The notes beneath the pieces were generated by a model that saw only the letters and a program-made list of their open reading frames with translations, made no database searches and was not told the origin of the DNA. DNA of 64,000 nt, from assembly GCF_003096075.1 (NCBI RefSeq), contig NZ_CP015449.1, positions 1,302,001-1,366,000 on the forward strand. The letters are read 5' to 3'. This document shows positions 28,267 to 39,809 of this stretch, piece after piece. The position numbers and the translations under genes are program-made. The stretch's first letter is position 1; every line of letters begins with the position of its first letter. This DNA comes from Dietzia lutea. GTDB lineage: Bacteria; Actinomycetota; Actinomycetes; Mycobacteriales; Mycobacteriaceae.

Positions 28267-29307
28267 ATGTCGAGTACGGCCGATCGTAGGACCGAGGTCC
28301 TGCGCGCGATCGTCTCCGACTACATCGCCTCCCACGAGCCGGTCGGCTCCAAGGCCCTCGTCGACCGCCACTCGCTGGGCGTCTCCAGCGCGACCATCCG
28401 CAACGACATGGCGGTGCTCGAGGCCGAGGGGTTCATCGTCCAGCCCCACACCAGCTCCGGGCGCGTGCCCACGGAGAAGGGCTACCGCCACTTCGTCGAC
28501 TCGATCGAGGAGATCACCCCGCTCTCGCGGGCCGAGAAACGGGCGATCCGGGCGTTCCTCGAGGGCGCGGTCGACCTCGACGACGTGCTCCGGCGCGCCG
28601 CCCGCCTGCTCTCCCAGCTCACGCGCCAGGTCGCCGTGGTGCAGTACCCGGTCCTCGGCCGCTCGACGGTGCGCCACCTCGAGGTGGTGAGCCTAACCCC
28701 CACGCGCCTGCTGCTGGTCCTCATCACCGACACCGGCCGTGTCGACCAGCGGACGGTTGAGCTGGCCGCGCCGCTCACCGACGGGCACCTCGCCGACCTG
28801 CGCGGCCTGCTGTCCGAGGCCGTCGCCGACAAGCGCCTGTCCGACGCCTCGGACGCCCTGGCCGCGACGGGCGAGCGCGCCCGGCCCGAGTACCGCGACG
28901 CCGTGGAGCGCTGCGTGACAGTGCTGGTGGAGACGCTCGTGGAGCACCCCGACGACCGCATCGTCCTGGGCGGCACCGCCAACCTCACCCGCAGCGCCGC
29001 CGACTTCGACGGCTCCCTGCGCTCGGTCCTCGAGGCCCTCGAGGAGCAGGTGGTGATCCTGCGACTGCTCACCGCCGCCCACTCCGTGGGCCGGGGCGGA
29101 CCCGGCGGGGTGACCGTCCAGATCGGCGAGGAGACCCAGGCGGCCGAGATCCGCGGCGCGTCGGTGGTGTCCTCCCAGTACGGCGCTGAGGGGCAGACGT
29201 TCGGCGGGATGGGGGTGCTCGGACCCACTCGGATGGACTACCCGGGAACAATCGCCTCGGTCGCCGCTGTTGCCCACTACGTGGGCGAGCTCCTCACCGG
29301 GCGCTGA
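28267..29307 (+). CDS. hrcA: heat-inducible transcription repressor HrcA
   Basis: A 346-residue repressor of chaperone genes, binding CIRCE elements and needing GroEL for folding. The N-terminal winged helix shows [22 protein letters not shown] and SSATIRNDM; the GAF-like middle and the C-terminal [19 protein letters not shown] are typical. The gene is followed by dnaJ2 after 54 bases, the standard actinobacterial order. Confidence 0.95.
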   Translation: MSSTADRRTEVLRAIVSDYIASHEPVGSKALVDRHSLGVSSATIRNDMAVLEAEGFIVQPHTSSGRVPTEKGYRHFVDSIEEITPLSRAEKRAIRAFLEGAVDLDDVLRRAARLLSQLTRQVAVVQYPVLGRSTVRHLEVVSLTPTRLLLVLITDTGRVDQRTVELAAPLTDGHLADLRGLLSEAVADKRLSDASDALAATGERARPEYRDAVERCVTVLVETLVEHPDDRIVLGGTANLTRSAADFDGSLRSVLEALEEQVVILRLLTAAHSVGRGGPGGVTVQIGEETQAAEIRGASVVSSQYGAEGQTFGGMGVLGPTRMDYPGTIASVAAVAHYVGELLTGR

Positions 29308-29361
29308 CGCCCGTACGCTTTCCCGCTGCGAACAGATCTTCCTCACGACGAAAGGCCACAC

Positions 29362-30522
29362 GTGTCACGCGACTACTACGGGACCCTCGGGGTCGATAGG
29401 GGCGCCTCGGAGTCCGAGATCAAGCGCGCCTACCGCAAGCTCGCCCGCGAGCTCCACCCCGACGTCAACCCGTCGGACGAGGCGCGTGAGAAGTTCAGCG
29501 AGATCACCGCGATCTACGAGGTGCTCACCGACCCGGAGAAGCGCCGCATCGTCGACATGGGCGGCGACCCGCTCGACTCGTCCGGCGGTGGTGGCGGCTA
29601 CGGCGGCGGGTTCGGCGGGGGCTTCGGCAGCGGCGGACTCGGCGACGTCTTCGAGGCGTTCTTCGGCGGCGGGGCCGGTGGCGGCGGACGCGGCCCCCGC
29701 AGCCGTGTCCAGCCCGGTTCCGACGCGCTCATCCGCGTCACCCTCGGCCTGGACGAGTGCGCCAGCGGCGTCACCAAGGAGATCCAGGTCGACACGGCCG
29801 TGCTGTGCGAGACGTGCCACGGCAAGGGCTCGGCCAGCGACAAGCCGCCGGCCACCTGCGGAATGTGCCAGGGTCAGGGCGAGATCCAGTCCGTCCAGCG
29901 CTCGCTCCTGGGCAACATCATGACCAGCCGTCCCTGCCCGACCTGCGCGGGCACGGGCGAGATCATCACTGACCCGTGCGGCGAGTGCACCGGCCAGGGC
30001 CGCGTCCGCAAGCGCCGCACCGTCTCGGCCAAGATCCCCGCCGGCGTCGGCGGCGGCATGCGCATCCGCCTGGCCGGGCAGGGCGAGGTCGGCCCCGGTG
30101 GCGGGCCCGCCGGGGATCTCTACATCGAGGTCAACGAGCGCACCCACCCGGTGTTCGTCCGCGACGGCGAGGACCTGCACTGCACCGTCCGCGTGCCGGT
30201 GGTCGACGCCATGCTCGGCGGCGAGGTCGAGCTCGAGACGGTGGTGGGCGAACCCCTGCAGATCGACATCCCGGCCGGCACGCAGCCCGGCCACACCGTC
30301 ACCCTCACCGGACGCGGCATGCCCCGCGTCCGCGGTGGTGGCGCGGGTGACCTCACGGTCCACATGGAGGTCGTCATCCCCGAGAGGCTCGACCGCAAGC
30401 GCCGCGACCTCGTGGAGCAGCTGCGCCGCCTCGACGGTGACTCGGCCGAGGTCGTCAACGAGGACACCGCCCGCCGCGGTGGGCTGTTCTCCCGCCTGCG
30501 CGACGCCGTCGCCGGGCACTGA
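29362..30522 (+). CDS. dnaJ2: chaperone DnaJ (second copy type)
   Basis: A 386-residue type I J-protein that stimulates DnaK. In order: J domain with HPD (LHPDVN), a Gly/Phe-rich linker (about residues 74-110), a four-repeat zinc domain ([36 protein letters not shown]), and C-terminal substrate-binding domains. The GTG start gives [12 protein letters not shown]. Position after hrcA marks it as the dnaJ2 paralogue; dnaJ1 would lie with dnaK elsewhere. Confidence 0.95.
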   Translation: MSRDYYGTLGVDRGASESEIKRAYRKLARELHPDVNPSDEAREKFSEITAIYEVLTDPEKRRIVDMGGDPLDSSGGGGGYGGGFGGGFGSGGLGDVFEAFFGGGAGGGGRGPRSRVQPGSDALIRVTLGLDECASGVTKEIQVDTAVLCETCHGKGSASDKPPATCGMCQGQGEIQSVQRSLLGNIMTSRPCPTCAGTGEIITDPCGECTGQGRVRKRRTVSAKIPAGVGGGMRIRLAGQGEVGPGGGPAGDLYIEVNERTHPVFVRDGEDLHCTVRVPVVDAMLGGEVELETVVGEPLQIDIPAGTQPGHTVTLTGRGMPRVRGGGAGDLTVHMEVVIPERLDRKRRDLVEQLRRLDGDSAEVVNEDTARRGGLFSRLRDAVAGH

Positions 30523-30567
30523 GCCGCCGAGACACGACACCCGCGAATCCCTGATGCCGAGCCGCCC

Positions 30568-31361
30568 GTGACCCCGTCCCTGTTCCGCGCCGACACCGTC
30601 CCCGCCGTCGGCGAGACGGTCGTGCTCGACGGCCCCGAGGGCCGGCACGCCGGATCGGCGCTGCGGGTCCGACCGGGCGAGGCGATCCGGGTCGGTGACG
30701 GCCGGGGCGCGGTGGCGGACTGTGTGGTGACGACGACGAGCTCCGGCCGCGTCGAGGCCGAGGTCGTCACCCGGGTCGACGTGCCACGCCCGACCCCGGA
30801 GGTCACCGTCGTCCAGGCCCTGCCCAAATCCGAGCGGTCGGAACTGGCCGTCGAGCTCGCCACCGAGGCCGGCGCCGACCGGATCGTGCCGTGGCAGGCC
30901 GATCGTTGCGTGAGCCGGTGGACCGGCCCCAAGGTCGACAAGGGCCGCACCAAGTGGACCAACGCCGCCCGGGCCGCCGCCAAACAGTCCCGCCGGGCCT
31001 GGGAGCCGGAGATCGGCGACCTCGTCGACTCCGCCGCGCTCGCCGCCCTCGTCGCCGCCCAGGTCGAGGCCGGGGCCAGCGCACTCGTCCTGCACGAGGA
31101 GGGCGCCGCCGGGTTCGCGGACGCGGTGACCGCGGGACCGACGGAGGAGCGGATCCTCGTCGTCGTCGGCCCGGAGGGCGGGGTCTCCGACGCCGAACTC
31201 GACGCCCTCACCGCCGCCGGCGCCCGCCCCGTCGTCCTGGGTCCCGAGGTCCTCCGGACCTCCACCGCCGCGACGGTGGCGTTGGCCGCACTCGGCGTTC
31301 TCACCCCGAGATGGGCGGCCGCGCGGTCTACACTCGACCCAACCGCACCACGACACGGGAA

Positions 31362-31365
<4 letters not shown>
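30568..31365 (+). CDS. rsmE: 16S rRNA (uracil1498-N3)-methyltransferase
   Basis: A 265-residue SPOUT methyltransferase that methylates U1498 of 16S rRNA. The PUA-like N-terminal domain begins LFRADTVP; the knotted C-terminal domain shows [17 protein letters not shown] and [19 protein letters not shown], the SAM-binding signature. The stop overlaps the GTG of phoH by four bases. Confidence 0.94.
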
Positions 31366-32449
<1,084 letters not shown>

Positions 32450-32453
<4 letters not shown>

Positions 32454-32932
32454 GTATCGAGGTCGCCAACGAGTCGGGCGTGGAGGTCGACGAGGCCGAG
32501 CTCATCGACGTGGCCGCGTTCGTGATCGCCCGGATGGACGTCCACCCGGCCGCCGAACTGTCGATCACGCTCGTCGACAAGGACACCATGGCCGACCTCC
32601 ACGTCACGTGGATGAACCTGCCCGGCCCCACCGACGTCATGAGCTTCCCCATGGACGAGCTCACCCCCGGCGGCCGCCCCGACCTGCCCGAGCCCGGCCC
32701 CGCCATGCTCGGCGACATCGTCCTGTGCCCGGCGTTCGCCGCCGACCAGGCCGCCAGCTCCGGCCACCCGCTCGCGCACGAGCTCGCCCTGCTCACGGTC
32801 CACGGGTGCCTGCACCTGCTGGGCTACGACCACGCCGAGCCCGCCGAGGAGCGCGAGATGTTCGGCCTTCAGAACGAGCTCCTGGGCGAGTGGTACGACC
32901 ACCGCGACGAGTCCCCGAGAGTGGACGCCTGA
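32450..32932 (+). CDS. ybeY: endoribonuclease YbeY
   Basis: A 160-residue metal-dependent RNase needed for 16S rRNA 3'-end maturation and ribosome quality control. The zinc motif H-x3-H-x5-H is present in [11 protein letters not shown]. The start overlaps phoH; the next gene begins three bases after the stop. Confidence 0.95.
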
Positions 32933-32935
32933 GAC

Positions 32936-34261
32936 GTGGACGCCACCATCTACACGGCCATCGCGGCCGTGGTGCTCATCCCCGTCGCCGGTCTGTTCGC
33001 CGCACTCGACGCCGCCCTGAGCACGGTCTCCGTGGCGCGCGTCGAGGAGATGGCCAAGGAGAACCGCTACGGCGCCGCCCGTCTGGCCAAGATGCTCGAC
33101 GCCCGCCCGCGGTACATCAACGTCGCCGTCCTGTTGCACATGCTCAGCCTCATCGGCGCCGCCGTGCTGTTCACCGTGGTGTTCGACGAGCTCATCGACT
33201 CCCGCGCCTGGGCCCTGGTCACCGCGGTCGTCGTCACCACCGTCGCCGCGTACATCGTCGCCGGGGTCGGGCCCCGCACCCTCGGCCGCCAGCACGCCTA
33301 CACGCTCGCACTGGGCGCGTCGACGCCGCTGACCGTGACCGGGGTCGTCCTGGGCCCCGTCGCGACACTGCTGGTCGGCCTCGGCAACGCCGTCACCCCC
33401 GGCGGCGGCTTCCGCAACGGCCCGTTCGCCTCCGAGATCGAGCTGCTCGAGATCGTCGACATGGCCCGCGAGCGCGGCGTCGTGGCCGACGACGAGTCCC
33501 GCATGATCCAGTCGGTCTTCGAACTGGGTGACACGACCGCCCGCGAGGTCATGACCCCCCGCACCGAGATGGTGTGGATCGAGTCCGACAAGACCGTCGG
33601 CCAGGCCGCGCGGCTCACCGTCAAGTCCGGCTACTCCCGCATCCCCGTGGTCGACGGCGACAACTCCGACGACGTGGTGGGCGTCGTCTATCTCCGCGAC
33701 ATCGTGGCCCGCCTCGACGACCCCGACGGGCGCGCCGCCCCCGTCGCCGAGGTGATGCGCCCGGCGGTGTTCGTGCCGGACGCCAAGCGGATCGACGACC
33801 TGCTGGCCGAGATGCAGCGCGACCACAATCACCTGGCGATCCTCGTCGACGAGTACGGCGGCACCGCCGGGCTCGTGTCGATCGAGGACATCCTCGAAGA
33901 GATCGTCGGCGAGATCGTCGACGAGTACGACACCACCGAGGTCCCGCCCGTCGAGGACCTGGGCGACGGCCGCTACCGCCTGTCCGCCCGGCTCGCTCTG
34001 GACGAGGTCGCGGACCTGTTCGACATCGAGTTCCCCGACGAGGTGTCCGAGGAGGTCGAGACCGTCGGCGGGCTACTCGCCCTCGAGCTCGGCCGCGTGC
34101 CCCTGCCCGGGGCGCACATCGTCTCCAGCGGCCTCGACCTGCGGGCCGAGGGCGGCCACGACCGGCGCGGGCGGGTCAAGGTGGTCACCGTGGTGGCCAC
34201 ACCCACCGAGACCGATGACGACGACACCGACGACCATCCCCAGCGCGAGGACAACCGATGA
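32936..34261 (+). CDS. hemolysin C-like CBS domain membrane protein
   Basis: A 441-residue protein with an N-terminal DUF21/CNNM transmembrane domain (four hydrophobic segments, about residues 5-155), a pair of CBS domains (about 200-325, beginning [11 protein letters not shown]) and a C-terminal CorC/HlyC domain (about 340-420). Relatives are probable magnesium/cobalt exporters; the hemolysin name is historical. It starts with GTG. The stop overlaps the era start by four bases. Confidence 0.88.
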   Translation: MDATIYTAIAAVVLIPVAGLFAALDAALSTVSVARVEEMAKENRYGAARLAKMLDARPRYINVAVLLHMLSLIGAAVLFTVVFDELIDSRAWALVTAVVVTTVAAYIVAGVGPRTLGRQHAYTLALGASTPLTVTGVVLGPVATLLVGLGNAVTPGGGFRNGPFASEIELLEIVDMARERGVVADDESRMIQSVFELGDTTAREVMTPRTEMVWIESDKTVGQAARLTVKSGYSRIPVVDGDNSDDVVGVVYLRDIVARLDDPDGRAAPVAEVMRPAVFVPDAKRIDDLLAEMQRDHNHLAILVDEYGGTAGLVSIEDILEEIVGEIVDEYDTTEVPPVEDLGDGRYRLSARLALDEVADLFDIEFPDEVSEEVETVGGLLALELGRVPLPGAHIVSSGLDLRAEGGHDRRGRVKVVTVVATPTETDDDDTDDHPQREDNR

Positions 34262-35166
34262 GCACTCCCGAGAACTACCGCAGCGGGTTCGTCAGTTTCG
34301 TGGGCCGGCCCAACACGGGTAAGTCCACGCTGACCAACGCGCTGGTGGGGGAGAAGATCGCGATCACCTCCGCGAAGCCCCAGACCACGCGGCACGCCAT
34401 CCGCGGCATCGTCCACCGGCCCGACGCGCAGATCATCCTCGTCGACACCCCCGGCCTGCACCGCCCGCGCACCCTGCTCGGGGAGCGGCTCAACGCACTG
34501 GTCGAGGACACCTACTCCGATGTCGACCTCATCGGCCTGTGCATCCCCGCGGGCGAGCGGATCGGCCCCGGCGACCGCTGGATCCTCGAACAGGTCCGCA
34601 AACTGTGCCCGACCACGCCGCTCCTGGGGCTGGTGACCAAGATCGACACCGTCTCCAAGCAGAAGGTCATGGAGCAGCTCGTCGCCGTCTCGAAGCTCCT
34701 CGGGCCGGACTCCGAGGTCGTGCCGGTCTCGGCCGCGTCGGGTGAGCAGGTCGACGTGGTGGCGGACGTCATCGCCTCGCTGCTGCCCGAGGGGCCGCAG
34801 TTCTACCCGGACGACGTGGTGACCGAGGAGTCCGACGAGACCCGCATGGCCGAGCTCATCCGCGAGGCCGCCCTCGAGGGCGTGCGCGACGAGCTCCCGC
34901 ACTCGATCGCGGTGACCATCGAGGAGGTCCTGCCGCACGAGGGCCGCGACGACATGGTGGACGTCCACGCCACCGTCTACGTCGAGCGGCAGAGCCAGAA
35001 GTCGATCGTGCTCGGCAAAGGCGGATCCCGCATGCGCGAGGTCGGGACCCGCGCTCGCGCCGGCATCGAGGCGCTGCTCGGCACCAAGGTGTACCTCGAC
35101 CTGCACGTCAAGGTCCTCAAGGAGTGGCAGCGCGACCCCAAGATGCTGGGGCGCCTCGGCTTCTAG
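34258..35166 (+). CDS. era: GTPase Era
   Basis: A 302-residue Ras-like GTPase binding the 3' end of 16S rRNA during 30S assembly. G1 is [10 protein letters not shown]3 is DTPG ([11 protein letters not shown]), G4 is TKID. The C-terminal KH domain shows [17 protein letters not shown]. It starts by overlap with the CBS protein and is followed by a structured 105-base gap before recO. Confidence 0.96.
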   Translation: MSTPENYRSGFVSFVGRPNTGKSTLTNALVGEKIAITSAKPQTTRHAIRGIVHRPDAQIILVDTPGLHRPRTLLGERLNALVEDTYSDVDLIGLCIPAGERIGPGDRWILEQVRKLCPTTPLLGLVTKIDTVSKQKVMEQLVAVSKLLGPDSEVVPVSAASGEQVDVVADVIASLLPEGPQFYPDDVVTEESDETRMAELIREAALEGVRDELPHSIAVTIEEVLPHEGRDDMVDVHATVYVERQSQKSIVLGKGGSRMREVGTRARAGIEALLGTKVYLDLHVKVLKEWQRDPKMLGRLGF

Positions 35167-35188
35167 GCCGCCAGTGGGACAATGGACA

Positions 35189-35247
35189 CCCGCACCGTGC
35201 GATACGCCTCGCCCGCGTGGTCGCGCGGGTGATCGATACGGTGCGGG
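35189..35247 (+). ncRNA. nested-hairpin leader between era and recO
   Basis: An outer perfect 10-base stem (CCCGCACCGT 35189-35198 with ACGGTGCGGG 35238-35247) encloses an inner stem (CCCGCG 35212-35217 with CGCGGG 35224-35229). It ends 24 bases before the recO GTG. No T-tract follows. It could be an attenuator, a processing site or a cis-regulatory RNA; no known family was recognised. Confidence 0.4.
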
Positions 35248-35271
35248 CGAACGACACGGAAGGAGGCCTGG

Positions 35272-36174
35272 GTGCATCCCTTCACCGACACGGGCCTCGT
35301 CGTGCGCACCTACGACCTGGGCGAGGCCGACCGCATCGTCACCCTGCTGACCGAACGTCACGGCCTTGTCCGCGCCGTGGCCCGCGCCGTGCGGCGCACC
35401 CGCTCCCGCATGGGCGCCAGCTTGGAGCCGTTCGCGGTGGTGGAGGTGCAGATCGCCCCGGGTCGCGGCAGCAGCGGGCTGGGCACGGTACGCCAGGCCA
35501 CCAGCCGCGAGTCCCTCGCCCGTCCGCTGGTCGCGGACTACCCCGCGTACACGTCCGGCTGCGTGGTGCTGGAGACCGCTGAACGCCTGGCCGGCGAGGA
35601 GGGTGCTCCCACTCCGCGGTTGCTCGGCCTTGCCGTCGGCGCCTTGCGCTCCCTCGCCGAACACCGCCGCGCGCCGGGGCTTGTCGCCGACGCGTTCCTC
35701 CTGCGCGCCATGGCCGCCTCCGGCTGGGAACCCGTCCTGGACTGCTGCGTGCGCTGCGGGGCCGTCGGCCCGCACCGGGCGTTCCACGTCGCGTCCGGCG
35801 GCACCGTGTGCGTGCACTGCCGGCCGCAGGGCTGTGCGATGCTCTCGCCGGGCGTCGCCGAGCACCTGTCCTCGCTGCTGGCAGGGCGGTGGGACGCCGT
35901 CGGGCTGTCCTCGCCCGCGGTGGTGCGGCAGGCCTCCGGCATCGCGGCCGCGCACCTGCAGTGGCATCTCGAGCGCGACCTGCGCAGCCTGCCACTGGTC
36001 GACCGCGGGCTGATCGGCGCGGATGCCGACGGATTCGTCGCCGATCGTCCCGATTCCGCCCGGCCCGATGCCGCTCGTCCCGCCGGCCGTCCCGCTGATG
36101 CGGCTTGGCCCGCCGATTCCGCCCCCGTCATCCCCGTTGAGGAGCCCCGTGCCCGGACTACCCAGATTCCGTAA
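35272..36174 (+). CDS. recO: DNA repair protein RecO
   Basis: A 300-residue RecO that loads RecA on SSB-coated DNA. The OB-fold N-terminus shows [20 protein letters not shown]; the zinc site is CCVRCG with CVHCRPQGC. After the core there is an unusual tail of about 45 residues made of [14 protein letters not shown]-like Arg/Pro/Ala/Asp repeats. Start GTG follows GGAAGGAGG. The 3' end overlaps uppS by 26 bases. Confidence 0.93.
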   Translation: MHPFTDTGLVVRTYDLGEADRIVTLLTERHGLVRAVARAVRRTRSRMGASLEPFAVVEVQIAPGRGSSGLGTVRQATSRESLARPLVADYPAYTSGCVVLETAERLAGEEGAPTPRLLGLAVGALRSLAEHRRAPGLVADAFLLRAMAASGWEPVLDCCVRCGAVGPHRAFHVASGGTVCVHCRPQGCAMLSPGVAEHLSSLLAGRWDAVGLSSPAVVRQASGIAAAHLQWHLERDLRSLPLVDRGLIGADADGFVADRPDSARPDAARPAGRPADAAWPADSAPVIPVEEPRARTTQIP

Positions 36175-36961
36175 GCGTCCCGCGCCGCAGGCGGCCACGG
36201 TCCGGCCGCCGATTCCGCATCCGTCGGGGGCGCGGCCGCCGGCCATCCCCGCCGAGTTCGTGCCCCGCCACGTCGCGTTGGTCATGGATGGCAACGGGCG
36301 CTGGGCGCAGGAGCGCGGTCTGCCCCGTACCGAGGGGCACAAGCGCGGCGAGGCCGTGCTGATGGACGTGGTCGAGGGATGTATCGAGATGGGCATCCCG
36401 TACCTGTCCGCGTACGCGTTCTCCACCGAGAACTGGAAGCGCAGCCCGGAGGAGGTGCGGTTCCTCATGGGCTTCAACCGCGACGTCCTGCGGCGCCGCC
36501 GCGACGAGATGCACGCCCTCGGGGTGCGCGTGCGGTGGGCCGGCCGGCGACCGCGGCTGTGGGGGTCGGTCATCAAGGAGCTCGAGGAGGCGGAGGAGCT
36601 CACCCGCGACAACACGGTCATGACCCTGGCCATGTGCGTCAACTACGGCGGCCGGGCCGAGATCGTCGACGCAGCGCGCGACGTCGCCCGACGTGTGGCT
36701 GCCGGCGAGCTGGGGCCCGACGACATCACCGAGGAGAACTTCGCCGACTTTCTCGACGAGCCCGATATGCCGGACGTCGACCTGTTTCTGCGCCCGTCTG
36801 GGGAGTTGCGTACCTCGAATTTCCTGCTGTGGCAGAGCGCGTACGCCGAGTTCGTCTTCCAGGACACCTTGTTCCCGGATTTCGATCGCCGAGACCTATG
36901 GGCGGCCTGCCTGGAGTACGCGGAACGCGACCGGCGCTTCGGCGGTGTCGCGCCCGCCTGA
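36149..36961 (+). CDS. uppS: isoprenyl (polyprenyl) diphosphate synthase, Z-type
   Basis: A 270-residue cis-prenyltransferase that makes the lipid carrier for cell wall polymers; in mycobacteria this locus encodes decaprenyl diphosphate synthase. The catalytic [16 protein letters not shown] and [15 protein letters not shown] motifs are intact. The GTG at 36149 is chosen for its GAGGAG ribosome binding site seven bases upstream; in-frame starts further up lie inside recO. The N-terminal 35 residues are Pro-rich. Confidence 0.93.
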   Translation: MPGLPRFRKRPAPQAATVRPPIPHPSGARPPAIPAEFVPRHVALVMDGNGRWAQERGLPRTEGHKRGEAVLMDVVEGCIEMGIPYLSAYAFSTENWKRSPEEVRFLMGFNRDVLRRRRDEMHALGVRVRWAGRRPRLWGSVIKELEEAEELTRDNTVMTLAMCVNYGGRAEIVDAARDVARRVAAGELGPDDITEENFADFLDEPDMPDVDLFLRPSGELRTSNFLLWQSAYAEFVFQDTLFPDFDRRDLWAACLEYAERDRRFGGVAPA

Positions 36962-37003
36962 CGACGGAGGCTCGTACTCGCGCTGCAGCGCCGCGCATGC
37001 AGC

Positions 37004-37353
37004 GCAGCCGCTCCTGGGGATGGCGTCTCGCTCCCGAGCTTGGCGTCTCGCCCCTGAGTGTGGCGTCTCGCTCGGGGCGCACGTAGCGCAGCCGCTCTCG
37101 GGGATGGCGTCTCGCTCCTGAGCCTGGCGTCTCGCACGTGCGCATGCCGCGCAGCCGCTCCCGCGGATGGCGTCTCGCGCCTGCGGATCTACGCCCGGGA
37201 GACAGCCGCGCGCGGGCATGGCGTCTCGCCTGCGCATTGGTACGCGCCAGACGACATGGCGGCGGGCGGCTGTGACCGGCGGCGGGCCAGCGGTGGCTCA
37301 GTCGGTGGCGGGCGGCTGTGCTCGGGCGGCGGGCCAGCGGCGGCTCAGTCGGC
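37004..37353. repeat. GC-rich short-repeat patch between uppS and zur
   Basis: The 383 bases between uppS and zur hold no credible gene. TGGCGTCTCGC occurs seven times (37021, 37041, 37061, 37105, 37125, 37168, 37219), partly at an exact 20-base period. GCAGCCGCTC precedes some of them (37004, 37088, 37151). A second, 46-47-base direct repeat follows (37261-37306 and 37307-37353); its second copy contains the zur stop codon. Confidence 0.85.
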
Positions 37354-37827
37354 GGGGGGCTCGAACCCCGCGCGAGCGTCGGCCCCGCCCCCCGCGTCGG
37401 CCCCGCTCCCCGCGTCGGCGCCGGCCTCGGCGCACCGCGCGCAGACGCCGAACAGCTCGACGGTGTGACTGACATCTGCGAACCCGTGGGCCCGGCCCGC
37501 GCGGTGGGCCCACACCTCGACGCCCGGTTCCTCGACCTCCACGGTGAACCCGCAGACCCGGCACACCAGGTGATGGTGGTGCGAGTCGGAGCACTTGCGG
37601 AAGATCAGCTCCCCGGAGTCGGTGCGCAACACGTCGACCGCGCCGGCGTCGGCCATCGACTGCAGGGTGCGGTACACGGTGGTGAGCCCGATCGTGTCGC
37701 CCCGCTCGCGCAGCTCGGCGTGCAGGTCCTGCGCCGAACGGAAGCCTTTGGACTCGTCGAGGAGACCCGAGATCGCGCTGCGCTGTCGGGTGGAGCGCAC
37801 GCCGATGGGCCTGTCGGAAGAGGTCAT
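37345..37827 (-). CDS. zur: Fur family regulator, probable zinc uptake regulator Zur
   Basis: A 160-residue Fur-type repressor. Features seen: winged helix (TTVYRTLQSMADAGAVDVL), metal-binding SHHHHLVCRVC and a second CxxC (CARC). Position next to an ArsR-type gene and glyS matches mycobacterial smtB-zur. The last 28 residues (GADAGSGADAGGG-like) are a repeat-derived extension that runs into the repeat patch. It starts four bases after the smtB stop, so the two form an operon. Confidence 0.88.
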   Translation of the reverse strand: MTSSDRPIGVRSTRQRSAISGLLDESKGFRSAQDLHAELRERGDTIGLTTVYRTLQSMADAGAVDVLRTDSGELIFRKCSDSHHHHLVCRVCGFTVEVEEPGVEVWAHRAGRAHGFADVSHTVELFGVCARCAEAGADAGSGADAGGGADARAGFEPPAD

Positions 37828-37831
37828 GACC

Positions 37832-38209
37832 CTACTGCTCCCCGGCGTGCCCGACGGCCGCCTCGACGATGTTGAGCATGTGCCCGTCTAGCAGTTCGTA
37901 ACGCATCTCGCGCCCCTGCCGGTGGGACGAGACCACGCCCGAGGACTTGAGCACACGCAGGTGCTGGCTCACCAGTGGTTGGGCCACCCCCAGCGCGTCG
38001 ACGAGTTCGTGGACGCACCGCGGCCCCTCCCGCAGCTGCAGGACGATCGCGATGCGCAGTGGGGCGGACAGGGCCCGCAGGAGTTCTCCCGCCGCGGACA
38101 CCACGCCGTCGGGAGGGAGGGGGACCGGGGCGGCCCTGTGGTCGGAGTCGTGGACGTCCGCGACCGGTTGGGGACCGGTCGATCGGGGTCCGGGTTCCAT
38201 CGTCTCCAC
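37832..38209 (-). CDS. smtB: ArsR/SmtB family metal-responsive repressor
   Basis: A 125-residue winged-helix repressor with [52 protein letters not shown]. The C-terminal helix carries D-x-H ([16 protein letters not shown]), the alpha-5 zinc-sensing pattern of SmtB/CzrA types. In mycobacteria SmtB represses smtB-zur until zinc is present. No clear SmtB or Zur box was seen in the 180-base gap before glyS. Confidence 0.85.
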   Translation of the reverse strand: METMEPGPRSTGPQPVADVHDSDHRAAPVPLPPDGVVSAAGELLRALSAPLRIAIVLQLREGPRCVHELVDALGVAQPLVSQHLRVLKSSGVVSSHRQGREMRYELLDGHMLNIVEAAVGHAGEQ

Positions 38210-38389
38210 CTTCCGGGCTCGAGGTCGTACTCGGTCGCCGCCGGCGCCGTGTCGGGTAGGGGACCCCAGTATCCCAGACCCGGGGGGTCGACCGGATACC
38301 CTGGTGAGAAGTGCCCGGGCGCAGGCCCGCGCCGAGGTGGTCCACCCGAGACCTCCGCCAACCGACTCATCAGAGGGAGAACCCCCGAC

Positions 38390-39784
38390 GTGGCATCCTC
38401 AGCGTCCGTCATCGACACCGTCGTCAATCTCTGCAAGCGCCGGGGACTGGTGTACCAGTGTGGCGAGATCTACGGCGGGACGCGCTCGGCGTGGGACTAC
38501 GGCCCCCTGGGCGTGGAGCTCAAGGACAACATCAAGAAGCAGTGGTGGCGCACGTTCGTCACCGGCCGCGAGGACGTCGTGGGCCTGGACTCGTCGATCA
38601 TCCTGCCCCGCCAGGTGTGGCAGGCCTCGGGCCACGTCGAGACCTTCACGGACCCGCTCGTGGAGTGCCGCAACTGCCACACCCGCCTGCGTCAGGACCA
38701 CCTGCAGGAGGCGTACGCCGCCAAGAAGAAGCTCGACTCGGTGGCCGACGCCCCGATGACCGAGATCGCGTGCCCCAACTGCGGCACCAAGGGGCAGTGG
38801 ACCGATCCGCAGCTGTTCTCCGGCCTGATGAAGACGTACCTCGGCCCTGTTGACAACGAGACCGGCCTGCACTATCTGCGCCCGGAGACCGCGCAGGGCA
38901 TCTTCATCAACTACAAGAACGTCATGACCACGGCCCGGCGTAAGCCGCCGTTCGGCATCGGTCAGATCGGCAAGGCGTTCCGCAACGAGATCACGCCCGG
39001 CAACTTCATCTTCCGCACCCGCGAGTTCGAGCAGATGGAGATCGAGTTCTTCGTCAAGCCCGACGAGGCCGACGAGTGGTTCAAGCGCTGGGTCGAGGAC
39101 TGCTGGGACTGGTTCGTCGACCTGGGAATCGACCCGGAGAACATGCGCCGCTTCGACGTCCCCGACGACGAGCGCGCGCACTACTCGGCGGGCACCATCG
39201 ACTTCGAGTACAAGTTCGGGTTCTCCGGCAACGAGTGGGGCGAGCTCATGGGCGTCGCCAACCGCACCGACTACGACCTGACCCAGCACCAGACCCACTC
39301 CGGTGAGGATCTGCAGTACTTCGACCAGGCCTCGGGCGAGAAGTACGTGCCCTACGTCATCGAGCCGAGCTTCGGTCTGACCCGGTCGCTCATGGCGTTC
39401 CTCATCGACGCCTACACCGAGGACGAGGCCCCCAACGCCAAGGGCGGCGTGGACACCCGCACGGTGCTCAAGCTGGACCGCCGGCTCGCCCCGATCAAGG
39501 CCGCGGTGCTGCCGCTGTCCCGCAACGCCGACCTGTCTCCCAAGGCCCGCGACCTGGCGGCCCAGCTGCGCAAGAACTGGAACGTGGACTTCGACGATGC
39601 GCAGGCGATCGGTCGGCGCTACCGTCGCCACGACGAGATCGGCACCCCGTTCTGCATCACCGTGGACTTCGACACGCTCGAGGACCAGGCCGTCACGATC
39701 CGCGAGCGCGACACCATGGCGCAGGAGCGCGTGGCCATCGACCAGGTGGAGGGGTACCTCGCCCAGCGCCTGATCGGATGCTGA
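38390..39784 (+). CDS. glyS: glycyl-tRNA synthetase
   Basis: A 464-residue class II synthetase of the single-chain alpha2 type. Motifs seen: [20 protein letters not shown], a zinc-type pair CRNC and [41 protein letters not shown] (motif 2) and [14 protein letters not shown] (motif 3). The GTG at 38390 has an AGGGAG ribosome binding site 11 bases upstream. Divergent from smtB-zur, as in mycobacteria. Confidence 0.95.
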   Translation: MASSASVIDTVVNLCKRRGLVYQCGEIYGGTRSAWDYGPLGVELKDNIKKQWWRTFVTGREDVVGLDSSIILPRQVWQASGHVETFTDPLVECRNCHTRLRQDHLQEAYAAKKKLDSVADAPMTEIACPNCGTKGQWTDPQLFSGLMKTYLGPVDNETGLHYLRPETAQGIFINYKNVMTTARRKPPFGIGQIGKAFRNEITPGNFIFRTREFEQMEIEFFVKPDEADEWFKRWVEDCWDWFVDLGIDPENMRRFDVPDDERAHYSAGTIDFEYKFGFSGNEWGELMGVANRTDYDLTQHQTHSGEDLQYFDQASGEKYVPYVIEPSFGLTRSLMAFLIDAYTEDEAPNAKGGVDTRTVLKLDRRLAPIKAAVLPLSRNADLSPKARDLAAQLRKNWNVDFDDAQAIGRRYRRHDEIGTPFCITVDFDTLEDQAVTIRERDTMAQERVAIDQVEGYLAQRLIGC

Positions 39785-39809
39785 CGGGCGCCCCTGGCAC
39801 ACTGGTCGG

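Noticed and set aside
37004-37260. Repeat patch as a CRISPR array
   Set aside because: Repeats are 11 bases with spacers of 9 to about 40 bases, partly repeating themselves; no cas genes are near.
38210-38389. Zur or SmtB box between smtB and glyS
   Set aside because: No AT-rich palindrome resembling the known mycobacterial boxes could be found.
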